Source: Xiphydria camelus
Lineage: Eukaryota > Arthropoda > Insecta > Hymenoptera > Xiphydriidae
Length of the DNA: 64,000 nt
Assembly (NCBI GenBank): GCA_963678675.1
Contig: OY783201.1
Location: forward strand, 18,965,769 to 19,029,768
Reading direction: 5' to 3'
Shown here piece after piece: positions 45,549-57,481 of this stretch. Made by a program: the position numbers and the translations under genes. Position 1 is the first letter of the stretch. Each line of letters begins with the position of its first letter. Under the pieces are notes generated by a model. It was not told where the DNA came from. It made no database searches and worked only from the letters and a program-made list of their open reading frames with translations.

Positions 45549-45674
45549 TTTTTGGTCCTTCTAGCTGGATTTCAACTACGGAATCAAATCAGTTCACATA
45601 TTCTAATACCGAGTTCATAAATTCAAGTGTCGCGACCACGCGGTGAAATTGACTGTTCGCGGTACATCAGTGAT

Positions 45675-45895
45675 TCTTTCGGCATCAAAGTTCGTGCCCC
45701 GCGCGTCATCTCTTTCGGCACCAATGTTCGTGCCGCGTCATTTCTTTCGGCACCAAAGTTCGTGCCGCGTCATTTCTTTCGGCACCACAATTCGTGCCGC
45801 GTCACGCGTCATTTATTTCAGCACCAAGGTTCGTGCCGCGTCACGTGTAATTTCTTTCGGCACCAAAATTCGTGCCGCGTCACGCGTCATTTCAG
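45675..45895 (+). repeat. Minisatellite in the BEL leader
   Basis: About six repeats of GGCACCAAAGTTCGTGCCGC plus GTCATTTCTTTC, period roughly 32-46 bp; longer units contain an extra CACGCGTC. It lies between the 5' LTR and the gag start. Each GGCAC...GTGCC can form a short hairpin. Confidence 0.8.
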
Positions 45896-45936
45896 TGTTT
45901 GTTTCAAGTGACTATCGCGAGTGCATCAGTGACATC

Positions 45937-47092
45937 ATGAAAGCGCGAAAGCTCACCGACACACAAATCAGTCTTCTCGATCAAATCTCCCGCTCATGGG
46001 AGAATCTACAGAAACTCTGGTCCTCAAACATCACCATTGACCAGGTTGAGAACCATCGACGAATGTTAGACGGCTACTGAAGCAAGTTCAACGAAAACCA
46101 CGACGTAATCCTAGGGCTCAGATTCGACGCTTCAGTCAGCCAACGAGCAGAAATCAATAGTCTGCCATATTTTGCCGATGACTTATTAACGGAGTGTGAA
46201 GATCAGTACTACCTAGCCCATGCGAACATGAGCGATCTACTCGACTCTCTACCTCCACCTTCCACTGGAGCGACCTCCACGTCCTCAATCACAGCTAGTA
46301 ATAGGCCGCAGTCATTCTCTTCAGGAAGTCTCTCCAGAAGGCTGTTACGCATCGAGCCCTCGCAGTCTACGGAATCACACCAGTCCACGAGCCTTAGTTA
46401 CCAGATTACGTGGCAGTGCAAGAGCTCATTGAGAAGCAAACGAGTCTTTTCAGCCTAATCTCCCACTCATGGGAGAACCTTCAGGAACCCTGGTCTTCAA
46501 AGGTCAACAACAGCACCATCGAGACCCAACAACAAGTACTCTCTCTAGAGGGCTACTGGAGCAAGTTCAACGAAAATCACGTCGCAATTCTAGGGTTCAG
46601 ATTCGACGCTTCAGTCAGCTAATGAGCAGAAATCAATAGTCTGCCATATTTCGCCGATGATTTATTAACGGAGTGTGAAGATCAGTATTACCTAGCCCAT
46701 GCGAACATGAGCGATTTACTCGACTCTCTACCTCCACCTTCCACTGGAGCGACCTCCACTCCCTCAATCGAGGCTAGTGACACGCCGCAGTCATTTTCTT
46801 CGAGAAGTGACTCCAGAAAGCTGTCAAGCATCGGACTTCCGCAGATCGCGAAACACATGAATCCTCCAGCAGCGAAGACAAGCGCTGGTCCTAGCACGAG
46901 CAGCGGAATTTCCATGGCTAGCTACTCAGCCCAACCAGCACAGCTACACCATCCTCCAACAGCGAAAGGTAAGATTGTTCACCATCAAGAGAGGTTAAGG
47001 GCGTTTGTCAAGACGCACATCGCGCCGGCCAAGGGACCATCCTGCGTCGGTTGCAAAGGGAAGCACTACATCCCCTCATGCCTGGAGCTCTG
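45937..47092 (+). pseudogene. BEL/Pao gag, with internal tandem duplication
   Basis: The Met at 45937 starts MKARKLTDTQISLLDQ, followed by RSWENLQKLWSS, a typical gag N-terminus. An in-frame TGA at 46078 replaces an expected Trp (GYW). The segment SWENLQ ... MSDLLDSLPPPSTGATST then occurs twice, offset by 473-479 bp, with stops at the end of the first copy (46456) and inside the second (46620). After the second copy come CVGCKGKHYIPSC (Cys/His knuckle) and a stop at 47090. Gag would package the RNA. Confidence 0.8.
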
Positions 47093-47844
47093 AGGAAATT
47101 CCATCCACGAGCATGAGGAGCTTGTCAATCAAAATATGCTGTGCTTCAACTGCCTGGAGTCTCTTCAAGTCAAGTCAGCTTCATCGGAAACTACGTCCCA
47201 ACAATCGAGTAATACTGGCGTATCAGCACGCGCAACAGTATATTCGTAGATAGCCACGCAGCGCAGCCACTATCGCCACATCACTCTCCAGCTCTCGCGA
47301 CGACTCAATTCCCGGAATCGCGTTTTCCAGCGATACCTCCGCGGTCAGCGAATCAACGCAGCAGCCTACGCTTCATTACTCTCCAGCTCTCGCAACGGCT
47401 CAATTCATCGTCGCAACTTCCGAGACTAGAGGATCAATTCGGGATCGAGTCTTGCTCGATCAGGAGTCAGACGTCCTGCGGTACGGAGTCTTTCGATCAT
47501 CGATTCAAGCAACCTCGACGTCACGCAACCGGAACCGTCGCTGACGTCGGAGCACCCCACTCAAGATCGACACGCGCATGGAGTCGCGTCGCTCAGCGTC
47601 ACCTCCGTGACTAGTCAGTCAATGCCGCCTGCAACGCTTCATTACTCTCCAACTCTCGCGACGGTTTACATTATCGTTGCAACTTCCGAGACTGAAGAAT
47701 TAATCATGGATCGAGCTTTGCTCAATCCGGGGTCTAAGAAGTCCTTCGCCAGGGAACCTAATCGGGAGAGCAGTCGGTTGTGGTCATACGACTCTCCACG
47801 CCTCAAGGTAACACGTCTCGATGTGATCAGCGACATCACGACCT
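47093..47844 (+). pseudogene. Scrambled BEL internal region
   Basis: Lies between the gag knuckle and the integrase piece. A segment containing ACGCTTCATTACTCTCCARC, TCTCGCRACGG and TTGCAACTTCCGAGACT appears twice (about 47367 and 47632) and partly at 47280, so this is also duplicated sequence. ATGGATCGAGCTTTGCTC (47704) may be the start of the protease region. Too degraded to annotate further. Confidence 0.5.
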
Positions 47845-48300
47845 ATGGATTCCCAACAGCCTTAAGACAATTCTTCGCGGAAAGGGGACGATCTCGGCTC
47901 ATTTATTTGGATGACGGGATGAACTTCGTGAGGTCCTTCAAGCATTATATAAGGAGAGCTATCAAAAACTCATCTTGGAACAAGTCTACACGCTTGCAAT
48001 CAAGGTCGCGGGAATTCTCAGCCCACTGCCGCGACCTACTATCCCTACAGCTCCTAATGACGTTTTTACCAGTATTCATGGTCATTACCTCATTAGTAAT
48101 TTATTGACGATCTTTTCAGCAGCAGTTTTCAACGCCGTACCGTTTAGCAGCGATCTACCAAGGAATTCATTCATAAGCCGAGCGGATCACTCACTGCCAC
48201 AATGGGCCCTCGGACACTCTGTCAACCTACATCAATGCAATGATAGTACCAGACAAACGGTCCAAGCAAGGACATCGAACAGCGTGTCTATGGAAGCTTA
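47845..48300 (+). pseudogene. BEL/Pao integrase remnant
   Basis: Within one plus frame FFAERGRSRLIYLDDGMNFV matches the integrase core around the second catalytic Asp (family pattern YSDNGTNF; here LDDGMNF). After a frameshift, the 47975-48301 frame includes LPQWALGHSVNL and VQARTSNSV, which fit the region after the integrase core (WSLGRV ... VRTSNG). Integrase would join DNA copies to the genome. The HHCC region and most of the core are gone. Confidence 0.7.
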
Positions 48301-48486
48301 AGGGGCTTCGTACCCTCTATACGACGAATCAAACCTCCACGGTCAATTAACCGATTCATATCGTCATAATATAAAAGGTCATAAATTATATTAATTCTAA
48401 GTACATAAGTATCTTAAAGTATTAGTATAGCATTTGTTCAACTTCTATACGTTTTAGCGTACTATTTTAGTTCCTCAATGCGTTCG

Positions 48487-48500
48487 CAGCGGGGGGAGTA
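48487..48500 (+). other. Polypurine tract of the BEL element
   Basis: AGCGGGGGGAGTA lies directly before the 3' LTR (TGTTCCG at 48501). It is the expected position and composition of a plus-strand primer site. Confidence 0.8.
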
Positions 48501-49278
48501 TGTTCCGTCTCACCGAGCGACGGAAGTCGGCAGTTATTTCATGGCGTCCCGAACCTTTCCCGGATGATGCAATCCGAGCCGGCTTAAGGAGAGGAGTGTC
48601 GGATGCAGTCGATAGACAATTATTGGGGAATTTTAATACCCGGTTTATCGAGAAAGGCCTTTCATTGCTTCTACGTAGCTTGACGTACCTTCACGATCGA
48701 GAACGAGCATCCGGCTGGCTCGACCGTTAAGTGCGTCATTCAGGTACCGCTAATAACGGCGTCTTCGCCCTTTAGACATAGACTCGGAAATTTCCCAAGC
48801 GTCACCTTCTGCTCCGCCGACGCCCCTCCCCAGCCAATCAGGATGTGTAGCGGCTACCGACGCTATCCCTACCATAGCTTACGTACCGATAGATTTAGAA
48901 GTATATAACCCGAGACAAACCGCGTCTATTTTTTATGTATTACCAGTCATCAAACGTGTCTTACTCCGCCGATCAACCTTAAGTCGTTCATAGTTCTACG
49001 TCGTGTTAATTTGATATCGCGGAACGTAAAGTTGATAATATATTCAGGCATCAGTCCTTCAACTGCAGATAGTATATCGAATTCCACTGTATTTTTATTA
49101 ACCTAATGTACTAAATTATTTAGTGAGTGCAGTGTCCAATTAATTTGAACTAGCCGATCGGTTAGAATCTCTGCCCTTCGGTCGTTCGGTAAATATTCCA
49201 TAGTCGCGTCACGCACAGTGTCCTCGGGATTTACGACCCCGAGGAGATCGGACAAATCCATCGCGCGGCGACCGAACA
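48501..49278 (+). repeat. 3' LTR of the BEL/Pao element
   Basis: 778 bp. It matches the 5' LTR apart from substitutions, a deletion of about 85 bp near 48547 and one of about 35 bp near 49070. It lacks the nested MITE. Confidence 0.85.
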
Positions 49279-49317
49279 GCAGCCACCAATAGTGAACGTT
49301 CTCAGTGAATTTGTAAA

Positions 49318-49590
49318 CATGGAAAAAATTGGTCATCATTATGTGATACAATACTTTATTTGAATGGTCTCAGTCCAACCAAAATCAAAGCCGAGCTAGA
49401 TTCTACTCCCGGGGAGTCTGCTCCTTTGTTTACAACAGTAAATATTGGATGGCAGAGTTTAAATGAGGCCGTACGAGCTGCTAAGACGAACAACGCAGAG
49501 GTCGACCAAATGAGCTGACCACGCCAAAAATGGTGAAGAAAATCCACAAAATGGTATTGGATGACCGTCGACTGAAAGTGCGTGAAAGTG
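49318..49590 (+). pseudogene. Mariner transposase N-terminal fragment
   Basis: The Met at 49320 begins MEKIGHHYVIQYFI, followed by a TGA; then, frame-shifted, NGLSPTKIKAELDSTPGESA and, in a third frame, DEQRRGRPNELTTPKMVKKI then HKMVLDDRRLKVRE. This is the first DNA-binding domain, GRP linker and second helix-turn-helix of an insect mariner of the SETMAR-like type. Sequence resemblance stops at about 49590; no DDD catalytic domain remains. The BEL element separates it from its 5' end at 44270. Confidence 0.85.
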
Positions 49591-51303
49591 GAACACGGTT
49601 CGGACGCAAGAGAGCGGGACTAGTCCTTCCACTGACTTTTCTCCGCTGGAGGGGGAAACTGAGTCGTGCACGCGTGCGAAAGATCACGGAGGCCGGCCCG
49701 TGATCCTAGCCGATGAGTACGCTATCGGTCGCGTAGCTTTGGCACGAACAACATACGAAAAAGAATGTGGTGTATATTTGACAATATTTTTGTAGTAAAT
49801 GGCATTGTTGTTATAAATACTTGAATGGCAATAACTACGACAGAAAAAATAGCTTCATCTACTACAAGGAAAACAGTAAGCAATTCAACTTTAACAATGG
49901 TTATTAGACACTAAATGAATAATTTCCTGAAAATTATTAATTACTTACTATTAAAGAAATTGTATCCGTCTTCGCAATATGCAATATTCTTCTCATTCGA
50001 TAATAGCGCGTGATGCACATTAGTTGTAAGTAACTTATGCAAGAACAACATACATGATTTGATAAATCTAATGTTTCCAATACAAGAAAATGTCTATGGA
50101 ATATGTAAATAGTAAATGTTCTGGTAAAATATAATAATATTAGCCCCAATGTTATATAAATATTACATTTTCTGTGTTTACTTAAATAGCTAAATGCAAG
50201 TTTTGCGTGTATTACTCCAATTTTGTGATAATTCTGACTCCCAACACATGTTATTTTCTCTAAAAATCTCAGTGCTCATTATTTATTTTTTGACATAAAT
50301 AGTACCTATTACACATTTCAGAACACATTGCTCCATAAACTTGGTAGCGATACAGTATTTCACATGCAAGATCTATATTACTTTTTTTAGTAGATATTTC
50401 TACACATTGGTCTTGTCCCAATTTTTACCGCAGTTTGTTATGACACTAACTGTGATTGACGTCAAGATAACCATTTTTATTTCCGTGCAGACAGAATTCG
50501 AGCGACATTGCAGCTTCAACGTGAAGTGACTTCAGAAATGACCCCAGCCCTCGCATTTATATTTTCTATATTCGTTCGTCGATACCCCGTATAATCGGAA
50601 GCCATATGTCGCGTATACGTGCGCCACCGTTAATACATCATTACACGGGCAGCCTTATATTAACAAGAGCAATAATTATTAAATGAAACAAACTGCCGCG
50701 GCGGTCGGTAATGAGTAAATGAAACTAACCCCCAAATTACGCGACGATAATACCGCATATCCAATCAAGCTAATGAGTATAATCAGTAACCCGTTTCGTT
50801 CTGGGGGTGGCCGCACCGCGCCGACGTTACTGTACCTATATCGCCGACTACGACCGAGGGTTGAGAGCCGCACAGGTCGAAGGTGGAAGGGTGGCGAACC
50901 AAGAGTGCAGCACTGCGAAGAAGAAGGAGGGAGAGAGAAGGGGTGGGCAACGCGAGGAGTGGGAGAGAAACCGCTCACTAGCCACGGCGATGACGGACAA
51001 CCATCGATAATTCGACCCGATTCGATCTGCTCCTATATACGTACCGAAGTCTACGTATCTATACACGTATCTATTTTACGACCGTCTCGACGACTTTCTG
51101 GTTTCATAAATTTTAATTTAAACGCTAATCTGGCTCGTCAATTTTATAGACTCGTCTTCAGCGGTTAAATGTATTATATTGTACATGTGGAGCGTAAAGT
51201 AATATTCTAAACTATACATACAGGACGTCTCAGCAAAAATATCGATATGTACAGTAACGAATATATGAAGACGAGTCCGGAGTAAAAATTAGAAAACTCA
51301 AAA
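49591..51303. other. No recognisable gene; GC-rich 50790-51010
   Basis: A 149-codon plus frame (50719-51168) and overlapping frames on both strands cover GC-rich DNA at 50790-51010. None has a recognised domain. The segment 49595-49760 is GC-rich and unexplained. Confidence 0.35.
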
Positions 51304-51529
51304 TGCCTAAATAGCTCACGGATGTGTTATGGACGTCCACCGGATATCCATGCAGTACATGGCGGATATCAATAAAATGGCCATCACGCATCCCATGAAC
51401 ATCCAATGGATGTTCAATGGATGTAGATACTTTTACAACTGCCGAGTACATCTATAGAATGTCTTTCACTGGACGTGTAACGGACATATTATTATATTGA
51501 AATCTCCTAAATAAAAATAAAACCAATTA

Positions 51530-51919
51530 CAGTCGGTACAATATTTGTTGAGCCAAAATTCTCAGAAACGATAAGGCGGTATTCTCGGAACGCAACGGTC
51601 TGACACTTTGCAAACAGTGGTATACTTTCACATTTTCGGCGTTATTTACCAAACATTTCTTTCATATTTCATTTCGCCTCTATTGATTTCTTTTAATACG
51701 AAATTAAACTGAAAATTCACAGGAAGATACACTCACAAAGAAACACGCTACGTATAAATAGACTGCAAAGCACGGTATGCAAATAATACTAACTGCAATT
51801 TGCTACGGTAAACGCTGCGCCGCCAATGTCTCCAACTCGGGTGCCGAATGGGGATAATTCCAAGAAAGTGACGCAGTAGTCTTCTAGGAATTCTGGCTCA
51901 ACAAATATCGTACAGACTG
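51530..51919. mobile_element. TA-flanked MITE, CAGTCGGTACAATATTTGTT ends
   Basis: 390 bp. CAGTCGGTACAATATTTGTT then GAGCC is mirrored by GGCTCAACAAATATCGTACA and GACTG; TA on each side. No coding capacity. Confidence 0.8.
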
Positions 51920-52414
51920 TAAATGAGGGATGGAACACGTTTTAATGACTTGAATACACCAATCGCCTCACAGAAAAGGAACGTAGTGGCTATAAATATG
52001 TAAAGTGTTTATAATTAATAGTGTATAAAAGTACCCTGATACAGAGATTTATACTATTCGTTTTTCTATAAATACTCTATGAAAAAAAAAGTCTTCGTGG
52101 TCGACATTTAATTCTAAGTTATATATTAATGTTACGATAAATGTAGTACCTTTCATGTCAAATATAGGTTAGTATGCCACGGAATTTGTGCTGATGGCGA
52201 TCTTTATAATTTAAGTGTTTCACTACAAGTCTTTCACAGTGTTTTTTCTACTTATATACTGGGGTCTATAGAGCTTCCACATCTGGAGTTGTCGGCAGCA
52301 CGGGAGACTATCCGAGTCTTGATTGGTTAGTGTTTAAGACTATTGGGTTTTGGAGAGCTATTGAATCTTCGACTATCAAGCATTTGACTATCGAAGAGTC
52401 CTAAAAGAAATATA

Positions 52415-53160
52415 CAGGGTGTCCCATTTAAGCTGTACGGTTAAATAACTCTTGAAAGAGGGCAGTAATCGGAAAAACTTTTAAATGAAAATTATAGGGT
52501 TCGAAGGGGGACAACTGACACAAAGTATGTTTCGAGCATAAATGTTTATGCTCTGATGCTGCGAGTTACGTTGAATTTTGTTTAATGGCAACCAAAAATG
52601 TTACCCCTACAAAAGTTATTCCTTTTGATGAGACGAATTCAGACGTACCGTATTTTATGTCAATCTACCCATTTTGTATGCAACCGGTTGCGATACCGTT
52701 CCCGATACAATCGAGCGGTAGCTCGATATCCACCTCGACATTCTCCTAAAACCAATAAAATATCCACTACTTCACTTCCTGAATAAACCATGATACGCGA
52801 AATCACTCCAAAAAATGTCTAAACTCAATAATGATTCGATTCGTACTGACTGGAAAACAATCAAACTTAAGGTACATCAGGTAACTCTGGATAGATAAAA
52901 ATGTATAGATTGACATAAACTATGGTATTTCTGAATTCGTCTCATCAAAAGGAATAACTTTTGTAGAGGTAAAATTTTTGGTTGCCATTAAAATAAAACA
53001 CTACATAACTCGCAGCATCAGACCATAAACATTTATGCTCGAAACATACTTTGTATCAGTTGTCCCCCTTCGAACCCTATAATTTTCATTTAAAAGTTTT
53101 TCCGATTACTGCCCTCTTTCAAGAGTTATTTAACCGTACAGTTTTAAATGGGACACCCTG
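52415..53160. mobile_element. TA-flanked element, CAGGGTGTCCCATTTAA ends
   Basis: 746 bp with inverted repeats of about 230 bp at each end: CAGGGTGTCCCATTTAAGCT at the left, mirror GGGACACCCTG at the right, both including CTCTTGAAAGAGGGCAGTAA and CATAAATGTTTATG or their mirrors. The 62-codon frame at 52598 is not recognised. TA duplicates on both sides. Confidence 0.85.
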
Positions 53161-53615
53161 TATTATAGAATGAACGATTAATCGCAATTTTAGTTTCCTT
53201 TCCCTATTATAATTAATTAAATCACTAAATAAATCTATTTACCGATCAAAGTTCGTAACATTATAGACAAGTTTACTTAATCAATTTGGTTTATCACTTT
53301 AGGTAACGATATAATCGTGATTAAAGCGGATGAAACTTGAAATTTTGGTGATAGGAAGATTAAGGTTAGAGTTACAAATGTCATATCTTTTTCTGGTGAA
53401 GCATTATTAATTTCAAGAAAGTCAAACGCCTATATTTAGCATAGACAAGTACGTATTGTAAATAATAATACTCTATAGTAAAAATGCACAAAAATTCAGA
53501 ACACTGAATATCCAAATTAATATACATTGAGTGTTCACGCACGGCTATCCGCTAAATGTCCATGAAGTGTCCATGGACGTATGGACATAAAATGAACATG
53601 AAATGAAACATGGGG

Positions 53616-54650
53616 GATCCAATAGAGATGATGAAAAAATTGTTATGTAATTATTATTGAAAATAATTACGGAATAAAGAATTGAAATTCACCTTTTTCA
53701 AGACTCCTAGTATTCTTAATCTACCACATTGAATTCGTCATTTTAATTTTTCCAACATTGACTCTAGGTTCGGATTGCGCTTCCTCGAAGACCCGCAGAC
53801 ACCGTTTCGCAAATCAAGTCAATCTTTTACAAGCCTTATTGTAAGCCATATTGGTCCCAAGAGTGCTAATGGAAAGCAGGGGCCAATGGAATTACTCCAT
53901 TTCACCTCATATTCACCCATCTATTTTCAGTTCCTTGTCTAGGGAAGACTTCTCTCATCTTTCAACGGGTTAAGTTTAATATCGAGAAATATAACCACTA
54001 ACGTAATTAGATGCGAAGCCCTTATAAAACATTTTTCTGAAACGCGTTCGTCATATTCCGCGCGATCCTGTTACTGCAGACTTGCGAGAGCAATACGTAA
54101 ACCTCGGCTCGGTATTATGATTTCTGCGCGTAACAGTCGGCAACAACGGTGTTCCCTCTCTTAAGGCTCATAGGCTTTGAATTTTTAATGCGACGTCACT
54201 CATTCTAACTGCTGATCCGAGGGGGCGTCTGCCTGTCACGTCGATTAGGTGAGATGGTGGATGTTCAAGTACCAGGGCCTCGCACCGCGAACCGAATTCT
54301 CGATTCGCTTCTAACTCTCTAACGCGAAAATGCTCTTCTACTTGACAACTCAACCGTTTCCAGAGATCGTATGGGTGCCCGTGTGTATCTTTACGTACAC
54401 GTTTACCAATGGGGGCGAATGGCTTTGGAGTGCTAACATTTCTAGAGCCATGTCTAAAATTGTGAACAATCTCCGTTCGGATTGATATATTCTCTAATAT
54501 GGCAATCCCTCCAAATTACTATAACATTATTTCGAAACTTCGTACACTAATAATAATACCGATCGACAAAATGAATTATGGGAATTAAAACCGGATGGAT
54601 TGTATAAATATTGGTTTTTCTCTAATACGTGATACTTTTTTTAAGAATAA
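53616..54650. other. No recognisable gene; CpG-rich 54050-54360
   Basis: A 61-codon minus frame at 54168 is unrecognised. No repeat structure was seen. Confidence 0.35.
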
Positions 54651-54906
54651 GATCGCTGGTGCACGAGCAATATCTCCTATCTCGAATTTTTAGTCAAAAT
54701 TAGATTATTGCATTTCTGAAATTGTCATTTGAAATCAATAAAATAAATATAAATATAAATTTATGTCAATTTTAAATAATCAACAATAAGACAAAACTAA
54801 TTTTACTAAAAAACCAGAAATAACTTAGTCAAATGAAAAAGTTTTTTGTTTCTGCTGTATAATATGCCGAATTTTAATTAGGAGATATTGCTCGTGCGCC
54901 CGCGAT
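54651..54906. repeat. Foldback/MITE around 54.8 kb
   Basis: GTGCACGAGCAATATCTCCT at the left and AGGAGATATTGCTCGTGCGC at the right, with GATCGC/GCGATA outside. About 205 AT-rich bp lie between the arms. Confidence 0.65.
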
Positions 54907-55456
54907 ATAACGTCATGAGAATTGAATTTCTGGGGCTTTTAACCATTGTTTTTCTCTAAATCTTGACGCAATAGTTATATTTTATTTAAGAATTTATAGA
55001 ATCAACATGACGCAAAATCTTCCATGAGCACTGATTGTTTCGCGATCCCTGGTAAAAAAGTGATGTAAGAATTTCACAGGTTTTTTCAAAGGTAAATATT
55101 ACTGTTTTCGATCTCGACCATGTGCTAATGTACATTTACCCATCAAGTGGTAGATGGCGTTATTTATTATGAAGATGGATGGGGGGCCCATATTAAAAGC
55201 AGGGCCCATACTCGGGCCAAGTTATAACAATACAAAATTTGACAAAAATAACGTAACTATTGATAAATTGTCTCATAATTTATTCGTTTCTTTTTCTATA
55301 GGTACTTATATTCTAAATTCTATTAAACTTTTATGATAAAGAACAATCTTATAGATTTTCATGAAAGCCTATAGAAACCCCATGCAATTCTCTACGAGAA
55401 TTTGATGTGCTCTTCAAATGGCAATTTCAATCACCCACCTATAAAAAACTGAGTAA
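54907..55456. other. No recognisable gene
   Basis: AT-rich; the 60-codon frame at 55154 is unrecognised. Confidence 0.35.
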
Positions 55457-55629
55457 GGGGCCATCCATATATTACGTAAGACGTTTGAAGAGGAGAGGGG
55501 GGGTGTGAATATTTCTTACACTCCATGTAAGTACAGTGTAAACTGTATGTACAAGTATCTTACACTGCGGGGAGGGGGGGGGGGTCAAAAAGAGGCCAAA
55601 AACGTCTTACATAATATATGGATGGCCCC
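55457..55629. mobile_element. TAA-flanked MITE, GGGGCCATCCATATATTACG ends
   Basis: 173 bp. GGGGCCATCCATATATTACG is mirrored by ATAATATATGGATGGCCCC, with TAA at both sides. Inside, AAGACGTTT/AAACGTCTT and TTACACT repeats flank a G-run. Similar GGGGCCATCCAT ends are widespread in arthropod genomes (general knowledge). Confidence 0.8.
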
Positions 55630-57481
55630 TAAGACAAATAAGAATTTATAGGATTCTATGCGCATGTACAAAATCAGCTAATATCCATTCCAACGATATA
55701 ATAGATCGAGATCTAAAGTCGATGAAAAATTCAAGGAAAATTTTAATTTTCAACCTCTTCAACCAATATATAAACGCGTACGAGAACGCGATAATCTACA
55801 CGTATATAGAAGCGGCGTGCCATTGTAGCTTGATGCTAAAAATGACGTCGCTTACACAGTTTCCCCCAGGGAGTGTCGCTAATGAAAACGTACTCGATCA
55901 CTGCGCGCGCTCATTTGGTAATCTCAATATATCAAACAGAACGAGCTGCTTTATGTATGTGCTAACCTAACAAACCTAACGCGGCAAACATTCGGCGTAC
56001 ACGTATATATGCAGACTGTGGGTAGGCCGTATAGTGGTATGGTGTAGTCGGTGGAACGGGCAATGGAGGTTAGTTGAAGCGTAAGTCAACCATCGATGCT
56101 CGAGGCTCGCTTCACCGCGCCATATCGTTACCTCGCGTTTCACGGTCCGCATTTCCTGTCGGCTCGTCCACCGGTTTCCTTGAATTCAAACTAGAGCTGC
56201 GCGGGTCAAACTTATGAAAACGTTAAGTTAAAAGAAATATCTCCAGTATCTCGTGATATACGGATACTAGAGCAGCATAGGGTGAAGTGTTTCGTTATTT
56301 TTTTTGGTTTATTGTCAAATATACTAACAAGAATAGTGATGTTTTCATTTAATTGGTTTAATGTACAAAGTTCTACATCTAGTTCATCATAAGAAGGATC
56401 AAACATAGCGTCAAACGTAGAGGAAAAGCTGATAATGTGGTATTCTTGAAAAATGGCCCCTCGTTGGCGTTATTTCCTACGGTAACCAGGTGTCCATACT
56501 ATCGCTCATATCGCCGCTTATAATATTTAGTATCGGACGTCGCTAAAGCAAACATGCAGGTTGAATTTTGAAGTTGGAATATCAACATTTTGGCCATGAT
56601 TCAATCCGTCATGTAAAAAGTGTTAATTCTCCTCTTGAATTTTCGCTGCACAGTGGTAAATTCATCTCGTATACTTTCCATCACCGACCGGCTGGCGATC
56701 AATTGGACCACCTCGAAATATAAATCCTTCACGACCTTACCGTTATTTATAGCGCGCCGCATTGGTGCTTCGCGTTGGTACCAAAATGAGAGTGAGAGAC
56801 GGACGACGTGACACTCGCTGATTTGATCAGCGTCGACCGCGCGGCACGGCGTATGGGTGACCCGGTGTCCGCGTAGTTGGGAGACTTTCCTAAAAGCAAT
56901 AACGTGTATAAGTCATGCGAATTCCTGCGTATATACATCGTCGCCATCCCACCTGAAGTGCACAGTTTCGCCGACTTATCAGCATCTTTACGTATATGCG
57001 TAAATTGTCTACCTGCAGATCTTTGTTGGCATTGTACTAACGTAGACACACAGAGTTATTCTGAGAACACATTGAGCAAAATGAGTCAATGGGATTAAGT
57101 AACTCTGTGCATTTAAAGAGAACTTATTCGAGAGAAATTATAATTCTTTTCGATCTAAAATATTTATCATCGATTATACGAAAAAGGAATGAAACTTATT
57201 CGAGTAACACAACATCGTCAATTTTATATGGTAATATTAAGAAGCAATTTTATTCCAATGAGCAGATTTAATGATTTCTAAAGGTTATTCTGTGCCGAGT
57301 CTGAATTCGTTCATTCAATTGCTCTAATGCGTCATGTTTTTCTGAAATAAGATTTCAAGGGGAGAATACATTTTCCTAGGTAATTTTATGTAACGTTTGT
57401 TGTTCCAAGAAATAATAAAAAATATTTTTCAAACGGTCATTTCAGATCGTATACCTAATAAACGTATCACATATTTATGAT
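55630..57481. other. No recognisable gene; CpG-rich 55950-56190 and 56750-57010
   Basis: Frames of 60-100 codons on both strands at 55722-57271 overlap one another and show no domain. The two GC-richer patches could hold regulatory or exon sequence, but nothing specific supports it. Confidence 0.35.

Larger units (their letters stand above)
44418..49278 (+). mobile_element. BEL/Pao LTR retroelement, internally deleted
   Basis: 4,861 bp with LTRs at both ends and a perfect 5-bp duplication GCAGC (44413-44417 and 49279-49283). The LTRs begin TGTTCCGTCTCACCGAGCG and end CGAACA. Directly after the 5' LTR comes TTTGGTCCTTCTAGC..., a common leader of BEL elements. The internal region is only ~2.95 kb: gag pieces and integrase remnants survive while protease, reverse transcriptase and RNase H were not found. 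It cannot be autonomous. Confidence 0.85.
51304..53615. mobile_element. Putative third motif-array element (GGATGTCCATGG)
   Basis: The left end CCTAAATAGCTCACGGATGT starts a 180-bp block rich in GGATGT/ACATCC and GGACGT/CATGGA (51304-51490). A similar block (GTCCATGAAGTGTCCATGGA) lies at 53530-53610, ending AAACATGGG. Two TA-flanked elements sit between. It resembles the elements at 3338 and 10844 in plan, but the termini are weaker. Confidence 0.4.

Noticed and set aside
50719..51168. 149-codon plus-strand open frame
   Set aside because: Overlaps open frames on both strands in a GC-rich patch; no recognisable family.
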